DNA of 64,000 nucleotides from Hyaloraphidium curvatum. Its lineage: Eukaryota; Monoblepharomycota; Hyaloraphidiomycetes; Hyaloraphidiales; Hyaloraphidiaceae. This document shows, piece by piece, positions 29,335 to 40,902 of the stretch (its first letter is position 1; each line of letters begins with the position of its first letter). The notes under the pieces are model-generated. The model was not told where the DNA came from. It searched no databases and saw only the letters and a program-made list of their open reading frames with translations. The translations under genes were made by a program, and so were the position numbers. The stretch covers positions 868,001 through 932,000 of the forward strand of contig JAIVFI010000002.1 in assembly GCA_025558095.1 (NCBI GenBank), read 5' to 3'.

Positions 29335-31426
29335 ATGCGGCTCTTGGTGGCGCTCCTTGCGGCCCTGGCGGCGGCGGGGATGCTTGGACGCGTGGCGGAC
29401 GCGCAGGAGGCGTGGCTAGACACGCTCGCTGTTCAGCCGCTGGTCCCCTTCCCCTGCGTGATGCTCCTGAACGCGTCCGGGACCATTGGTTGCCAGACTT
29501 TCGGAGCTGCAGGCACGCTGTACGGGATTGCGAGCCAGGGGGAGCTGGACGCGTTCGCAAAAGGTTCCGGAGGCGGCTTCGTGCCAGTCATCCCCTTTGC
29601 CCTCTTGTCCAAGTGAGCGCTGGCCGGTGGAGGCTCTACTGACCGACGAATGATCGACGTCATTGCCAGGGGCAACCTCAACACCCTTGCCCAATCGGGG
29701 AGGATCGCCGGCGTGGTGGTCGTCCCCGGAGACGCGCCGCAGCGGTTCAGCCCCGACGTGGAGTGCCCCAACTGCCGCTACACCCAGTACGGCAACACCT
29801 CGTGGGGCAGGTATCCTTGGAACCCCGAGGGGACGGGCCTGGCGTTCGAGACCTTCGATTACCCCATCTTTGCCGCGTGGCCGTACTCGGCCGCGGCCAA
29901 CCGCAGCCTCGCGGCGCTGCAGCAGGCCGTGGTCGAGAACGCCAAGCGCGGCTATTCGTCGTATCCGCTTTACCAGGTGGATTTCGACGCGCTGATGTAC
30001 GCGGCCGGCAACTCGGCCCTATGCTTGTCGCGACGTGGGTTGCCGGTCTCGCATATCGCCGAACGTGCTTGTGCCAACGCGTTTGCCCCCAGAATTCTGC
30101 GATCCCGTGGGCGGATACTCGGTCTGGGCCAGCACGACGGCCCAGATTCTGCCCCAGAGGTCCATCATCGTCGTCTCGGCGACGCTCGACGCCTCGGCCT
30201 TTTTCCACGACCTCGCAATGGGGATCAGCACGCACATCTCGGGCATGGTCGCCGCGATGGCCGTCGCCGACGCCATCTCCAGGTCGCCGACGCCGCCGTC
30301 CTCGTTCAACAAGACGATCCTCTACACCTTCTTCAACGCGGAGCAGTGGGGCCACGCCGGGTCGCAGAGGTTCGTCCAGGACATCACCTCGTTCGTCTGC
30401 TACGCGACGACGGGCACCAAGTGCCCGATATCGACGGCGCAGTGCAAATCGCCATGCATCGCGAACCTCGATTTCCAGAACATCTCGATGAACGCCGTGG
30501 AGGCGTTCGTGGAGCTGAACCAGCTCGCCATGCTCCGGGACCAGGTCTTTCTCTACACGGACCGCGAGGACATCGCCAACATCGAGCTCCTCGACCGCTT
30601 CTACACGGCGGGGGCGGACCAGCCCGTCAAGCCCACCAACGGGCTCTCCGTCGGCAGGCTGCCGCCGTCGACGGCCATCGCCTTTGTGGCCAACAGGAGT
30701 ACGCTCCCGACCGCGGTCCTCGCCGACTTCAACGGCGACTTTTCCACGACCTACTACAACTCTGAGTTCGACAACCTGGCAACCACGCCCGTGGCTGTCG
30801 AGGCACTGTGCTCGGTCGTGACAACCACGTCGCGGACCGTGTGGCGGATGGCGATGGGCCTGCCCAAGGACGCGCCCGTGCCGCCCGAGGTCGCGGCCAA
30901 CTGCACCCTCGTGGCCGAGCTCCTGGACTGCTTCGGCCGCAACTTCTCGTGCCCCCTCGTGCGGCGCTACCTGCCCGACATCAACGCGCAGTACGTCTCG
31001 TCGTACCCCTCCGTCTTCAACTTTGGCAGCCCGACGGCGATCCCGTTCGTCGTGAACCAGTTCATGAAGCAGCAGGTGGCCACGGCGCTCGGCGCGGCGT
31101 GTAACCGCACCTCGGACTGCACCGCCGCCAACCTGACGGGCTACGAGTGCGTCGCGCGGACCTGCACGCGGTCGTTGGTCAGGTACCACCAGGCCTTTGG
31201 CACCGGCCTGGCCTTCGACTCTGACAGCGGCCTGTTCGTGGTCACCAACGGGTCGCTGGGCACGTGGACCGAGAGCCGGTGGACGCAGACCGCCCTGCGA
31301 GTGTTCCTGGGCACCTCGACGGGGTTCCAGGTCGGCGAGCTGGTGGCGGGGATCGGCGTCGCGGGGTTCAGCGCGGCGGCGTGCATCATGGGGTCGCGGT
31401 ACCTCTCGTCCAAGCTCGTCGTGTAG
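29335..31426 (+). CDS. Nicastrin, gamma-secretase subunit
   Basis: Three exons, about 660 aa. Signal peptide MRLLVALLAALAAAGMLGRV is followed by a lumenal domain with family landmarks: NASGTIGCQT, RIAGVVVVPG, NTSWGRYPWNPEGTGL, SIIVVSATLDASAFFHDL, and ILYTFFNAEQWGHAGSQRF, the counterpart of the nicastrin DYIGS region. Many NxT/S sites and paired cysteines fit an ER/Golgi glycoprotein. One C-terminal TM segment (LVAGIGVAGFSAAACIMGS) ends the protein. Nicastrin is the size-gating substrate receptor of gamma-secretase with presenilin, Aph-1 and Pen-2. The start lies 148 bp from the divergent dihydroorotase. Confidence 0.88.
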
Positions 31427-31480
31427 CGGTCTATCTACATGGTATTGTCATCCGCGGAATATCGTCCCCGCCGTGCGGCG

Positions 31481-32686
31481 TCACGCCTCGCGGAGCGAGT
31501 TGTAGTGCGCCCCGAGCGCCAGCGCGTGCCGGTGGTACGACACCCTCAGCGGCTTGCCCGCAAAGTCCTCGCCCACGCGGAGCACGGGCGCGTGCTGTTG
31601 GTACACGTGGATCGGGCGGGCCAGGGCGCGGGAGAGGGCCTGGATCTCGAGGTCGCCGCCCCAGACGGGCTTGCGGACCAGGTCGTCGCAGTACTGCCGG
31701 AGTCCGTCTGCGGGGAGGGGCGTTGGGGGGCGGCGAGCATGCAGCCACAGAGGAAACCCACCGTCGTCGAGCATGTCCCCGTTGGCGTCGGTCATGAAGG
31801 GCACAAAGTCGTCCGCGTGGTCCAGCATGAACTGCGCCGCCGTCTTGCGCAGCGCCTTGTAGTCGTCCGACGAGCCCAGCTGGTCGATGATGGCGTTGTA
31901 CAGGCTGTCAAAACAGTGAGCGGGGCCGGTCAACCGTGGGCGAGAGGCGACATACCAGTGCCCGTCCGCAGGAATCTAAACACCAAGGCAATGGGGGAGG
32001 ATGGGAAGCGTTAGGAAGGGGCAAGATCGGCACCGCCGTGCCGGCCAGCGACGGACCTCCTTGACGACGAGCCCCTCGGCCGCGACCAGCTTCCGCATCG
32101 CCTCCTCCTCGGCCCGCTTCAGGTCCGGCAGGTTCTTTGCCTCCTCCGCGGCCTGCCTCCGGGCCTCTTCCATTTCGGCGAGCCTCTTTTCCTGCCGAAC
32201 GGGGAAGGAAACGCGTCACGCGCCCGGCTGAGGGAAACGGGGGACGGCGGTCCTTGGCCGACCCACCTTCCGCTCCTTCTGCCTATTCCGCTTCTTCTTT
32301 CCCTCGCCGGCCGCCTGCGGCCCGTAACCCTCCCCTTCTCCGCCCGATCCCGCGCCGTCGTCCAGCTTCAGGGCGTCCAATTCCCCAGCGGGAGCGCCTC
32401 CGTCCCGATCGCCCCCCGGCCCGGCCGCGGGTTCCGCGCGCGTCCGCGCCTCCAGCTCCTCCCTCTCCGCGGCGTGCCTCTTCTTCAATGCCTCCTCCAT
32501 CTCGGCGATGCGGTCCGGCAGCTCCTTCTTGCGCTTCTTGTCCGACGCGGCCGCCTTTTTGAGGGCGGTGATCTGGTTCTGCAGCTCGCGGGCCTCCTTC
32601 CGGTGGCGGGCTGCCAGGTCGTCCAGCGACTCTGTGGCATCTGCAGGGCCTGCAGAGCTGCTGCCGTTTGCCTCCGCGTCCTCCAT
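31481..32686 (-). CDS. OTUD6-type OTU deubiquitinase
   Basis: Four exons. The N-terminal coiled coil (DLAARHRKEARELQNQITAL, then KKRKKELPDRIAEMEEALKK) is typical of OTUD6. A basic KKKRNRQKERK stretch and a Glu/Ala helix follow. The OTU core begins IPADGHC-LYNAIIDQLG; the catalytic Cys codon is assembled across an intron (TG|GTATGT...ACAG|C). Further on are YCDDLVRKPVWGGDLEIQAL and the catalytic-His region VSYHRHALALGAHYNSL. The enzyme cleaves ubiquitin; OTUD6 proteins are linked to translation complexes in animals. Without splicing the active-site Cys would read as Trp, so the intron call matters. Confidence 0.92.
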
Positions 32687-32785
32687 CGCGGGAACGAGCT
32701 CCAGTATTGTTGACACGCGTCCCCGCAATTCCCTTGCAGCGGACACCGCGTTCTCCGCGTGCCACCTCTCGGGCGTCCGCGCAGC

Positions 32786-35700
32786 ATGCAGCCGAATCAA
32801 GCGCGCCCGCCGGGCGTGCCCCCCGCGGGAATGCCGCCGCCCGGCGCGCCGCGGCCGCCCGGTGCGTTCGGTGCCCGCGCGCCGCGCCCGACTGACGCGT
32901 CTCCGGCAGGCGCACCCGCCGGCACCCCCCCGCCCGGCTACGCCCCGCGCCCGCCGACGCCCGGCGCGCCCGCACCGCGCCCGCCCGCGCCGCGCCCCGC
33001 GGGGGTGCCGCCGGCGGGGATGGCGCCCGGCGCGGCAGCAGGGCCGGGTGCACCCCGCCCGCGTCCGCCCAGCCAGCCTCCAGTGGCGGGCCAGCCGGGG
33101 GCGCCGAGGCCGGGCGTGCCGTACCCGCAGCAGGCACAGCCGCAGCAGGCCCCCGCGCAGCAGCTCCCCCCGCAACCCCCGATGCCCGCACCGTACGGTC
33201 AGCCCCAGTACCAGCAGCCGACCCAGCTCCCCGGCCAGCCCCCGCAAGGCAGCCCGTACCAGCCGTACCAGCAGCTGCCCGCGGACGGCGCGGCCTACGC
33301 CATGGCACAGAACGCTTCGCCTGTGTCGCCGGCGACCCCGCCCGCAGCTGGCGCCCCGCACGCCTCGAAATCCAGGCGCGCCTACGCGCCCGCCGCCTAC
33401 GGCGCCCAGTCGGCGGACCCGTATGCGCAGCCCGGCGGGGCACCGTACGGCGCGCAGCCCGGGTACGGCGGGGTGCCGCAGCCGGGCCCCGCGCCGGGCA
33501 TGGTGCCCGGGATGGTGCCTCCCGTGTCGGCCCCTGGCGTGCCAAACGGATCCGGGTACCCGCAGATGCCCGTGCCGGGGGCGCAGCTGCAGCAACAGCC
33601 CCAAGCGCCGCAGTTCTTCACGCCCGGGGACGCAGGCGCCGGCCCGGCGATCCCGGGCGCGCAGCCGCAGATGGGCCAGCAGTTTGGCGGTGCGGGTCCC
33701 CAGTTTGGCGCCCCCGCGCCGCAGTTTGGCGGGGCCCCGGCGTACGGCGGGGCCGCGCCGGGTCAGCCCATGCAGCCCCAGGCCGGCGTGAACCAGATCA
33801 CGCAGGGCATGGCAAACATGTCGATGGCGGTGGGCATCCGAGGCCACTGCTTTGATTTCCTCTCGTTCTCATCGGTTTCCTGCCTCGCAGCCGCGGAGCG
33901 TACCGGCCGTCTCGCTCTTCAACATGCCGCCTTTCCCGCAGGAGCTCGACGGCCCGCCGGCACAATCCTGGATCTCCATTTCCGTGGGTGCCGTTTTGAT
34001 TCGCCGCCGAAAACCGCCTCATCTCACCCCCTTTGCCGCCAGTCTTCCGTCTCGAACTCCGAAACAGCCAACCCCTCCGGCTCCTACAAGTGCTGCACCA
34101 TCAACGCCGTCCCCTCGACCCAGGCCGTCCTCACCAAGTCCAAGCTCCCCTTCGGCCTCATCATCGCGCCCTACCGCAAGCTCCTCGAGGGCGAGGACCC
34201 CGTGCCGGTCATCAACCCCGAGATGATCGTGCGGTGCCGGCGCTGCCGGACCTACATCAACCCGTGGATCCAGTTCGTGGAGCAGGGGACCAGGTGGAGG
34301 TGCAACCTGTGCTACCTGACCAACGAGGTGCCCGGGTTCTTTGACTGGGACGCCGAGACGAGGCAGCATACGGACCGGATGAAGCGGCCCGAGCTGACAA
34401 ACTCGGTCGTCGAGTTTGTCGCGCCCGCCGAGTACATGGTGGGTTACTTTGCCCGGCGCCCGCCTCGCCTGCTGACGGGACCGCGTCCAGGTCCGACCGC
34501 CGCAGCCGTGCGTCTTCTTCTTCATCATCGACGTCTCGTTCGCGGCCGTGCAGTCGGGCGCCGTCGCCGTCGCCGCGCGCACCATCCTCGACTCCCTCGA
34601 TTCCCTCCCCAACTCGGACAACCGGACCAAGATCGGCTTCATGACCGTCGACAGCACCCTGCACTTTTACAACCTCGCCGTGGGTGGTCTTGGTCCTTGC
34701 AGCGCCTTGGGAAGCTGACGTCGTTCCCAGGCCAACGCGTCGGAGCCGCAGATGCTCGTCCTCCCCGACCTGGAGGAGGTCTTCCTGCCGCAGCCGGACG
34801 ACCTGCTCGTGAACCTGACCGAGTCGAGAAAGACGGTCGAGGCGCTGCTGTCCAAGCTGGGGGACATGTTCCGGTCGACGCACAACGCGCAGAACGCGCT
34901 GGGGACGGCGCTGCAGGCGGCGTACAAGCTGCTGGTGGGTGTCAGCAACCCCATTTCCTTTGCACGCTCTGACGGCCCTGGCAGCTTCCGATCGGCGGCA
35001 AAATCGTGGTCCTCAATTCGACGCTGCCCAACGTGGGCCAGGGCATCCTCAAGCCGCGCGAAGACCCGAAGCTGTACGGCACCTCGAAGGAGTCGCAGCT
35101 GCTGCAGCCCGCCATTCCCTTCTACAAGACGCACGCCGTGGACTGCTCGCGTGCCCAGATCAGCATCGACATGTGGCTCTTTGGCGGGACCTACGAGGAC
35201 GTGGCGACGCTGAGCACGTGCTCCAAGTTCACGGGCGGCGCGTGCTTCTTCTACCCGGCATTCAACGCCGCGCGGACCGAGGACGCGATCAAGTTCGCGA
35301 CCGAATTCTCCCACTTCCTCTCCAAACCGCTGGGGCTCGAGGCGGTGCTCAGGGTCCGCGCCTCCAAGGGCATCCGCATGACGGCCTTCCACGGCAACTT
35401 CTTCCTCCGCTCCACCGACCTCCTCGCCCTCCCCAACGTGAACCCGGACGCCGCCTACGCCGTCGAGTGCGAGATCGAGGAGGCGATCCAGTCCCCCGTG
35501 GTGTGCTTCCAGACCGCGGTGCTGCACACGAGCAGCAACGGCGAGCGCCGCATCCGCGTCATCACCACGGCGCTGCCCGTGACGACCAACCCCATGGACC
35601 TGTTCGCGTCGGCCGACGTCAAGGCCATCGCGGGGCTGCTGGCCAAGAAGGCCGTGGACAGGGCGCTGACTGCCAGGTTGGAGGACGCGAGGGACGCGCT

Positions 35701-36568
35701 GACCAACAAGTGCATCGACATTTTGGGGGCGTACAAGTCGACCTTTGGCAGCAACCAGGGCGGGCAGCTGGTGGTCAGCGAGAACCTGAAGCTGCTGCCC
35801 CTGGTGACGCTCGGGACCATCAAGAACGTGGGTTACCGCGGGCGTGGTGCCGAACCGTCCAACTGACCTCTTTCCAGATCGCGTTCCGGGCCGGCGCCTC
35901 GGTCCCCAGCGACGTCCGCTCGCAGATGCTCGGCCTGCTTTACATGCTCCCCGTCGAGATGTGCATCGCGTCGATCGTGCCCAAGTTCTACGCGCTGCAC
36001 ACGCTGCCGCCGGAGGTGGGCAGCCATGCGGCAGGCACCCCGCCCGAAAAGCTCGCTGACTTGTATTTCAGGCTGGACAACCGGACCCCGCAACGGGTTT
36101 CATCGTCATGCCGCCGCTCCTCAACTGCAGCAGCGAACGGATCGAGCGCCACGGGGCCTACCTGCTGGAGAACGGGTATGAGATCTTTCTGTGGCTTTCG
36201 CGGGGCACGTCGCCGGAGCTGGTGGCGGCGCTCTTTGACAAGCCTTACGACGCCATGGCCACTGGCAAGGTTGGTCGTCCCGCGCATCTCGCGCCTGTCC
36301 ATTCTGACCCCGCTCGCTCCACCAGATCACCTTGCCGGTGCTCCAGAATTCGTACAACCAGCAGGTCAACAACATCGTCGCCAAGATCCGCCGGACGCGG
36401 CTGACGATGGCTACGTCGTTCCCGACGCTGTACCTCGTCAAGGAGGATGGGGACCCGGCGATGAGGATGTGGTTCCTCTCGCACATGATGGAGGACCGGA
36501 CGGACGGGGCGATGTCGTACCCGCAGTTCCTCGGCCACCTGCGGGAGGCGGTGGCAAAAGTGAACTAG
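32786..36568 (+). CDS. SEC24: COPII coat cargo adaptor Sec24
   Basis: Nine exons, about 1,110 aa. A Pro/Ala/Gln-rich disordered N-terminus of about 350 residues precedes the zinc finger ([37 protein letters not shown]). The trunk/vWA-like domain follows ([20 protein letters not shown]), then beta-sandwich and helical regions ([20 protein letters not shown]). The gelsolin-like end reads [64 protein letters not shown] separates Sec24 from Sec23. It selects cargo for ER export. ATG 32786 lies 99 bp from the divergent OTUD6 start, implying a very short shared promoter. Confidence 0.95.
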
Positions 36569-36683
36569 AGGGCGGTAGCGATTGAGGCTGTATTGCTCGG
36601 AGGAAGGGTAGATCGCTTCGCCTCTGTCCCTCGGGGGACGGGCGAGGAGAGTCTGTCTCAACAATCAGTGCACATGCGCTTGG

Positions 36684-38074
36684 ATGGACGACGACGACGA
36701 CGACTTTGAGGCCAACGATGGCTCGGAGAAGTGCGTCCGCGGAGCTCTGCATCCATCGCACGCGGTGACGTGCGGCGCGTCGCGTCCAGGTACACCAAGG
36801 AGCGGAAGATTGGGGAGGGCCAGTACGCGGTCATTTACAAAGGTCCGGCCGGCCGCGGAGCCTCCGGGCGGCCCGTGACCCCTGTGCCGCGGTCGCAGGG
36901 ACGGAGAAGAAGACGGGACGGGTCGTCGCGATCAAGAAGATAAGGATCGGACAGTTCAAGGATGGGCTGGACCTGTCTGCGGTGCGCGAGGTCAAGGCGC
37001 TGAAGGAGCTGCGGCACCCGAACGTCATCGAGGTGCCTCTCGCGTGATGGTTTGGCGTCCCTTTTCTCATTGGACGGCCGGCCGGCAGCTCGTGGACGTG
37101 TTTGCGCAGAAGCAGAACCTGAACCTCGTCCTCGAGTTCCTGGACTGCGATTTGGAGATGATCATCAAGAACAAGAGCGTCCTTTTCCACCCGGCGGACA
37201 TCAAGAGCTGGCTCATAATGATGCTGCGGGGCCTGGAGCACTGCCACAGGAACTACATCCTCCACAGGGTGTGTAGGATCTCGGCCGGCAATCTCCTTGT
37301 TTCTGACTGGCTCCGCAGGATCTGAAGCCGAACAACTTGCTCATCGCAAAAGATGGCCAGCTGAAGCTTGCCGATTTCGGTCTCGCGCGCGAGTTTGGCG
37401 ACTTCGTGGACATTGCCCGTCGCCCGATGACGGCGCAGGTTGTGACGATGTTTGTGCTTTGCCTTCCTTCCCGGCTCTTGCCCTTACCGCCCCTGTTTTA
37501 CAGCTGGTACCGTGCTCCGGAGCTCCTCTTTGGCGCGAAGCAGTACAGCTACGGGGTCGACATGTGGGCGGTCGGGTGCATCTTTGCGGAGCTGATGCTG
37601 CGGACGCCGTACCTGCCCGGCGAGGGGCAGATCAGCCAACTCACGACCATCTTCCGGGCACTCGGGACTCCGACGGAGCGGGATTGGCCGGGGATGAACC
37701 AGCTGCCCGACTTCCAGAAGTACAAACACTACCCGAGGCCGCACTTGCCGGACCTCTTCACCTCGGCGACGCCGGACGCAATCAACCTGCTCGAGTCGAT
37801 GCTGGTGTACAATCCGCACAAGCGGATCACGGCTTCGGAAGCCCTCGCACATGCGCATTTCAGGCTGGATCCGCAGCCCACGCATCCGCGTTATCTGCCA
37901 CGGATGTCGGATGAGAACAGGCACGAGGACCTCGATCATCCGGGCGGGTTCCAGCCGGACGCCGCAACGGACGGTGCGGGTGCTGGGGGCGACGGCGCGA
38001 AGCGCAAGAGGCTTGAGGAGGCGACTGTAGATGAGGGGACGCGGAAGATCGCGAAGAGACTCTTCGTCGCGTAA
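36684..38074 (+). CDS. CDK7: Cyclin-dependent kinase 7 (Kin28), CAK/TFIIH kinase
   Basis: Six exons. An acidic start (MDDDDDDFEANDGSE) leads to YTKERKIGEGQYAVIYKG (Gly-rich loop), VAIKKIRIGQFKDGLDLSAV (Lys; PSTAIRE-like helix AVREVKALKEL), catalytic loop HRDLKPNNLLIAKDGQLKL, DFGLAREF, T-loop RRPMTAQVVTIWYRAPELLF, and DMWAVGCIFAELMLRTPYLP. KPNNLL and GLARxF with MTxQVVT are the Cdk7 variant of the motifs. It phosphorylates RNA polymerase II CTD (TFIIH) and, in many lineages, the T-loops of other CDKs. The WYRAPE segment follows an intron that leaves Ile where Cdk7 usually has Arg; other CDKs have Leu there. A basic C-terminal tail (TRKIAKRLF) may be a nuclear signal. Confidence 0.93.
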
Positions 38075-38528
38075 TCTAGATCGCGCAATCTAGGTTGCTT
38101 TAGCGTGGAGCGCTTAGTGGTATACCTTGGACACGCGGTGATGCGTTGCCCGCCGCTGCCGCCGCCCGGCACCGCCACCTACTCGAAAACCGAGGCCCCT
38201 TGCAAAGGAGCCAAGGCCATCGTTAGCTGGTCCGCTAAGGACGTGCTTGTGGCTACGGCGAGGCCCTCTGGCAGCGGAGCATCGGCCTTTTTCGTTGCTC
38301 GAGGCGCACCTTTATCTCGGCAGATCTCGAGAGGGGAAAGAACAAACTGCAGCGAACCAAGGATTATCTTGTGCTTTGCGGGACTAGGGCGACACTTTCG
38401 CACGTTTCTCACTTGGCGCTCATCGTCGGGTTGCGGCGCGGACAGCGGGTTCTTACCGCACGTGACCCGTTCGGACGGGTTGGTCTCTCGTCGATAGTCT
38501 CCGTCGCGGCACGGACACCTCGAGAAAG
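38075..38528. other. Intergenic spacer with no recognised gene
   Basis: This 454-bp spacer between two same-strand genes should include the 3' UTR of the kinase and the promoter of the makorin. Small open frames exist on both strands (about 130 and 77 codons), but neither has recognisable motifs, nor could I splice them into a known small protein. No tRNA T-loop signature was seen. Confidence 0.4.
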
Positions 38529-40839
38529 ATGAACTTTGACGATTTCGCGGAGCCGACGAATGGGAACGGCGTGAATGGGGGCGACGCGGGGTGGAGGTCG
38601 GTGCCCAGCGGTCGCGGCCGAGATCGTGGCGGGCGGCGGGGCAACCCAGACCGCGGGCGAAACTCCAAGAAGGATGACAGAGGTCTGTTCATCACTGCGA
38701 TTTACGTGTCCTTCGTCTCACATCGCACGTACCGCGGATGGGCGACATGTGGGGGATCTTGATCTTCAGGACCGTCTTTGCAGCACGTTCCGTGCAAATT
38801 CTTCATGCAGGGTCGCTGTACTGCCGGCAACAGCTGTCCCTTTTCTCATGAGCACCCGGAGAACACCGCGGTGTGCAAATGTGGGCTCATTGTCGATGCG
38901 AGACCATCAATGGTACTGATCCCCCTTTCGCCAGACTTCCTTGCCGGCACCTGCAAATATGGGAGCGGCTGCGCTCTAGCACATATCGCACCAAACGGCA
39001 CCCTTCTAAAGACCAAGGCCACTCGGAACATCCGAAACGCCAACATCCGCGAACGTGCCGAGAGGGAGCGGGAGCAGCTGGACCAACAAGATCTCCAGGA
39101 GCTCGTGTTCAACGGCTCTGATCCCATGGGTCTCGGACCGAGCAGGCGCTCCGGCTCCATGGCTGCCTCGCCGCCGCTCGATCAGCCCTTTGGATCCCCT
39201 GCTGGTTTCCCGGGCCGGCACGGCGGCGTTGCGCGATCCGATCCCATGGATTTGCGGCAGCCCCGCCGTGGCCTTGGAGCCGGAGTTTTCAACGAAGACG
39301 ATCACGGTGGCTCGCCAGCGAGTCTGCTTCCGTCATCCCTGAGCGAGCTCTTGACCCCCATGGAGCAAATGCAGCTCAGCCGCTCACAGGAAGACAGTTA
39401 CCTCCGCAGCCGCGGTGCCTTTTTGGGCCAAGATAATCCGGTTTCGCTACTCCAATCTTCTAATGGGCCGCGCAGACTTGCTGGGTACCCGGCCCGCTTG
39501 TCGCAGAGTTACGCGCCGGGGAGGATAGTCGACGAGCAGCTCCGGCTTTACGGCAGGTCCATCCCCGAGGACATCGTTTCTTCGCCTTCTACGCGCCTCC
39601 CATACTCCCCATCGGACATGCCTGGAGCTTACCTGAAGCCGGAGCTTGTGCGCGTTGCAAGGGAAGGATCCGACGGCCCGTTGTTCGGCGGCCAGGGACC
39701 CGTTCGATCCGAACTTCCCACGCGTTCGCTTCTCTCGAGTGCGTTTGAAGGCTCGCACGGCTTGGACGAGGATTCCGGGAGGCCGTTCCAGGCACCAAAA
39801 TCCTCGGGCTTGAGCAGCACGACTTCGCCGTCGCCGACCGGACGGGGACGCGTTTCACCCGGAGAGCCTAACGGGTCGTTCATGCCGGCCGTGGAGGAAA
39901 TCGACGTGTTCAGGATGGATTCCTTGGATCCGGATCTTGATACGGAGGAGCAAATCAGGCAGACACTGCCTCCGATTTTGGCGAGCCCGACGCGGGACGC
40001 GAACAAGCCGCCCCCGCCAGTTCTTTCCTTTTCTGCCGCGGCTCGAAAAGCGCTCGGGGGCGCTACACCGGCGGAGCAGCATCAGTCGCCGGCAATGGCC
40101 GAAGCCGCCAAAGGCACTCGGAGCGTTGCCGTCGACCCACGGAAGAACACTCCTCTCTGCCCCTTTGCGGTTGCCGGAACGTGCAAAATGGGCGATCGCT
40201 GTCGTTACATCCACGGCATCGTCTGCCCGTCGTGCCACCGGGCCGTGCTCCACCCAGCAGACTCCGCTGCGGAGCACCAGGCCCACATCTTCGAGTGCGA
40301 GAAGACGGTGGGAGCAAACGAGGACGCAAAGGCAAAGCTGGAGGCCAGCAAGTCTCTCGAATGTGGGATCTGCTTCACTGAAGTGATGTCGCGCAAGGAT
40401 CCTCGATTCGGCCTGCTGCGCTGCGAGCACGCTTTCTGCATCGAGGTATGCATGACGTGACAGCACGAAAGTTGCTCCGCCTCTGACAAGTCTCCTGCAG
40501 TGCATACGCGGCTGGCGCAGCACTCATGCGCAGGACGAGCGGCTTTCCTGCCCCTCGTGCCGCGTGCCCACGCCCTTCATTACGCCCTCCACCATCTGGC
40601 TCACCGGGCCCGAGAAGGAGGCTGCGATCGAGAAGTACAAGCAGGCGCTCGGCCGGATCGAGTGCAAATGGTGGAACTATGGGCGCGGGACCTGCCCGTT
40701 CGGGACGTCGTGTTTCTACGCGCACACGGATCGCGCTGGCAACGTGGTGAAGATGGAGTTGAGGAGCGCACAAACGTCAGAGGGGACCGGCGTCGTTCTG
40801 AACGCGCCAAAACTGTCCGACTTCCTTTTTCCTGAGTAG
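38529..40839 (+). CDS. Makorin-type CCCH/RING ubiquitin ligase
   Basis: Four exons. After an RG-rich N-terminus come two CCCH fingers (CKFFMQGRCTAGNSCPFSH; an intron-split finger, FLAGTCKYGSGCALAH). A long Ser/Pro-rich region follows, then a third CCCH (CPFAVAGTCKMGDRCRYIH) and the makorin Cys/His segment (CPSCHRAVLHP). The RING is ECGICFTEVMSRKDPRFGLL, CEHAFCIECIRGW, CPSCRVPTPF. A last CCCH (CKWWNYGRGTCPFGTSCFYA) completes the C3H-C3H-C3H-RING-C3H order of makorins. They are RNA-binding E3 ligases. Splicing joins CIE to CIRGW, completing the RING. It ends 63 bp from the convergent Utp7 stop. Confidence 0.92.
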
Positions 40840-40902
40840 TTGGAGTGCAAAAGCAGCATTGTCGACGGAAAAGGTACATTGTAGACATAGAATGGATGTC
40901 CT

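Noticed and set aside
31900-31990. OTU protease apparently lacking its catalytic Cys (DGHW)
   Set aside because: An intron splits the codon; spliced sequence gives DGHCLYN, so the enzyme is probably active.
32686-33847. Open frame antisense to the Sec24 N-terminus, continuous with the OTUD6 frame
   Set aside because: The segment upstream of MEDAEANGSS is a shadow of the Pro/Ala/Gln-rich Sec24 N-terminus; the OTUD6 coiled coil starts just after the ATG at 32686.
37430-37510. Cdk7 T-loop with Ile in place of Arg (VVTIWYRAPE) as a sign of an inactive kinase
   Set aside because: Cdk1 and Cdk2 carry a hydrophobic residue here; all catalytic motifs are present.
38105-38497. 130-codon open frame between the kinase and makorin genes
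   Set aside because: No recognisable domain, signal or family motif; cannot be spliced to neighbours, so left as intergenic.
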